DNA of 38,372 nucleotides. It comes from a virus. Shown piece by piece: positions 37,597-38,372 of the stretch. The position numbers and the translations under genes are program-made. Under the pieces are notes generated by a model. It searched no databases, was not told the DNA's origin, and worked only from the letters and a program-made list of their open reading frames with translations. Positions within the stretch are counted from its first letter, which is position 1. Each line of letters begins with the position of its first letter. The DNA is taken from positions 1-38,372 of the IMG/VR virus record IMGVR_UViG_3300037345_000085; one strand, 5' to 3'.

Positions 37597-38372
37597 GTTG
37601 TACTTCGTTTTACAATTCTTATTACTACTTTGTCGGCGGAATAAAGCGATGCATCCATCGAGTGGTCATCCGTTTCAATCGGAACGTCTTTGTTGCTTCC
37701 GTCACTTGCTTTTTTCCAAGTGTAATTATTTTTCTCTAGAATTATATTTACTGAACTTCGTGTAACTGAAATGTTCTCTGAACTCAATAATAAAATCCTA
37801 TCGTTCTTTTGTGCTTTGTCAACTCCTTCAATTAATAGCCTTGCATCTTTAAGCATTTTAATTAACTCCGGACGTGAACCATCGGCACGAATTGTAATCT
37901 TCTTATTCAGATTTAAAGATAACATCTCACGTTTTAATTCTTCGGGACCAAGTTTGCTTTTGTACAATCTCTCATTTAAAATATAACCAAGTCCGTACTT
38001 GTATAATTCAACTAAAACAGTTGGGTCGTTAAACCCAAAATCTAAACCGTAACTTATCAGTTCGGCTTCTATTGGTATTTCTGAAATTACTTTCCAGTTA
38101 TAAATCTGACCTTCCAATGTTCCGGTCTGACCTAATCCGTATACTCTCCATTTGTTCGCCCAGTATTCCGATTTGATGTTGGCTTTAAAATCGTAAACTC
38201 CTAAATCGGGATTTATGAATCCTTTCTTTTTATAGTCGAGTATGCTTTGCCTTTCGGTCTCTGGTAAACTTTCATTGTCATAGAACGTCAAACATAAATA
38301 TTCGGCATTCTCATCGGGTAACACTTCCTCGTGAACCCAAAACTCTCTATCGGGATTGAAATCGATATAAAT
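37572..38372 (-). CDS. terL: Terminase large subunit, C-terminal nuclease part (joined to 1-505)
   Basis: The frame is in phase with the gene part at 1-505 across the 127-base overlap; in the joined protein this segment begins near residue 127 and ends at 392. It carries the RNase H-like headful or cos nuclease: Asp237 in YGLDFGFNDPT, Asp290 in IRADGSRPEL, and Asp361/Asp362 with Asp366 in TDDHSMDAS. These acidic residues bind the two metal ions that cut the concatemer. The stop at 37572 lies within the next gene. The only interruption is the artificial window break. Confidence 0.95.
   Translation of the reverse strand: MYIDFNPDREFWVHEEVLPDENAEYLCLTFYDNESLPETERQSILDYKKKGFINPDLGVYDFKANIKSEYWANKWRVYGLGQTGTLEGQIYNWKVISEIPIEAELISYGLDFGFNDPTVLVELYKYGLGYILNERLYKSKLGPEELKREMLSLNLNKKITIRADGSRPELIKMLKDARLLIEGVDKAQKNDRILLLSSENISVTRSSVNIILEKNNYTWKKASDGSNKDVPIETDDHSMDASLYSADKVVIRIVKRSTTWGGSSLV
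38246..38372. repeat. Terminal direct repeat, right copy (circle closure)
   Basis: Identical to bases 1-127. See the left copy for interpretation; it lets the large terminase gene be read continuously from 505 down to 1 and on from 38245 to 37572. Confidence 0.93.

Overview
This window looks like one complete genome of a temperate, long-tailed (siphovirus-type) phage of a Bacteroidota host, most likely a Flavobacterium-like bacterium. The evidence is the strong AT richness, promoters of the TAnnTTTG type used by Bacteroidetes, little Shine-Dalgarno signal, protein families typical of flavobacterial phages (DUF4468, TIGR02594 lysin, Bacteroidetes-type integrase), and a tRNA gene without an encoded CCA end. 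The first and last 127 bases are identical, so the molecule closes into a circle of about 38,245 bp. The large terminase gene spans the artificial break.

Layout. (1) 1-2639, read leftward: start of the packaging and late operon (ParB-domain/DNA methyltransferase fusion, a small protein, small terminase, N-terminal part of the large terminase). It continues across the junction to 38372-29062 with the rest of the large terminase, head-tail and tail completion proteins, tail tip proteins and the tape measure. (2) 2640-2985: a tRNA-like RNA gene with its own promoter and terminator and a greatly enlarged anticodon arm. (3) 2990-4279: an amidoligase unit with its own promoter and terminator. (4) 4374-16160, leftward: the early operon (Cro-like protein, small proteins, RecT/exonuclease pair, ParB, SNF2 helicase, replication initiator with an internal iteron-like array, methyltransferase, nuclease). 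(5) 16292-17797, rightward: the lysogeny operon (S24-type repressor, secreted DUF4468 protein, small HTH protein). (6) 17800-19342: attP, built on the 3' half of a Met-type tRNA and flanked by repeated arm-type sites, followed by the tyrosine integrase. (7) 19377-20040: a HicAB toxin-antitoxin module. (8) 20152-28475, leftward: the second late operon (protease, capsid, tail tube candidate, portal, connector, holin, lysin, secreted nuclease, spanin-like protein).

How it fits together. The CI-like repressor probably acts on a pair of direct repeats in the divergent promoter at 16200-16260 and so controls the leftward early operon. A different, 17-bp palindrome of the form GTAATAT-N3-ATATTAC lies in the promoter of all four late or RNA transcription units (2682, 2909, 28449, 29049) and was not seen elsewhere. 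One of these units encodes only a small HTH protein (28807-29037), the best candidate for its regulator. This late regulon, the odd tRNA, the iteron array inside the initiator gene and the amidoligase unit are the most interesting parts of the window.

Several real genes are very short: HicA (59 aa), a 38-aa reading frame in the lysis operon, and 58-, 59- and 44-aa reading frames in the early operon. All calls rest on reading motifs by eye; no database search was done.
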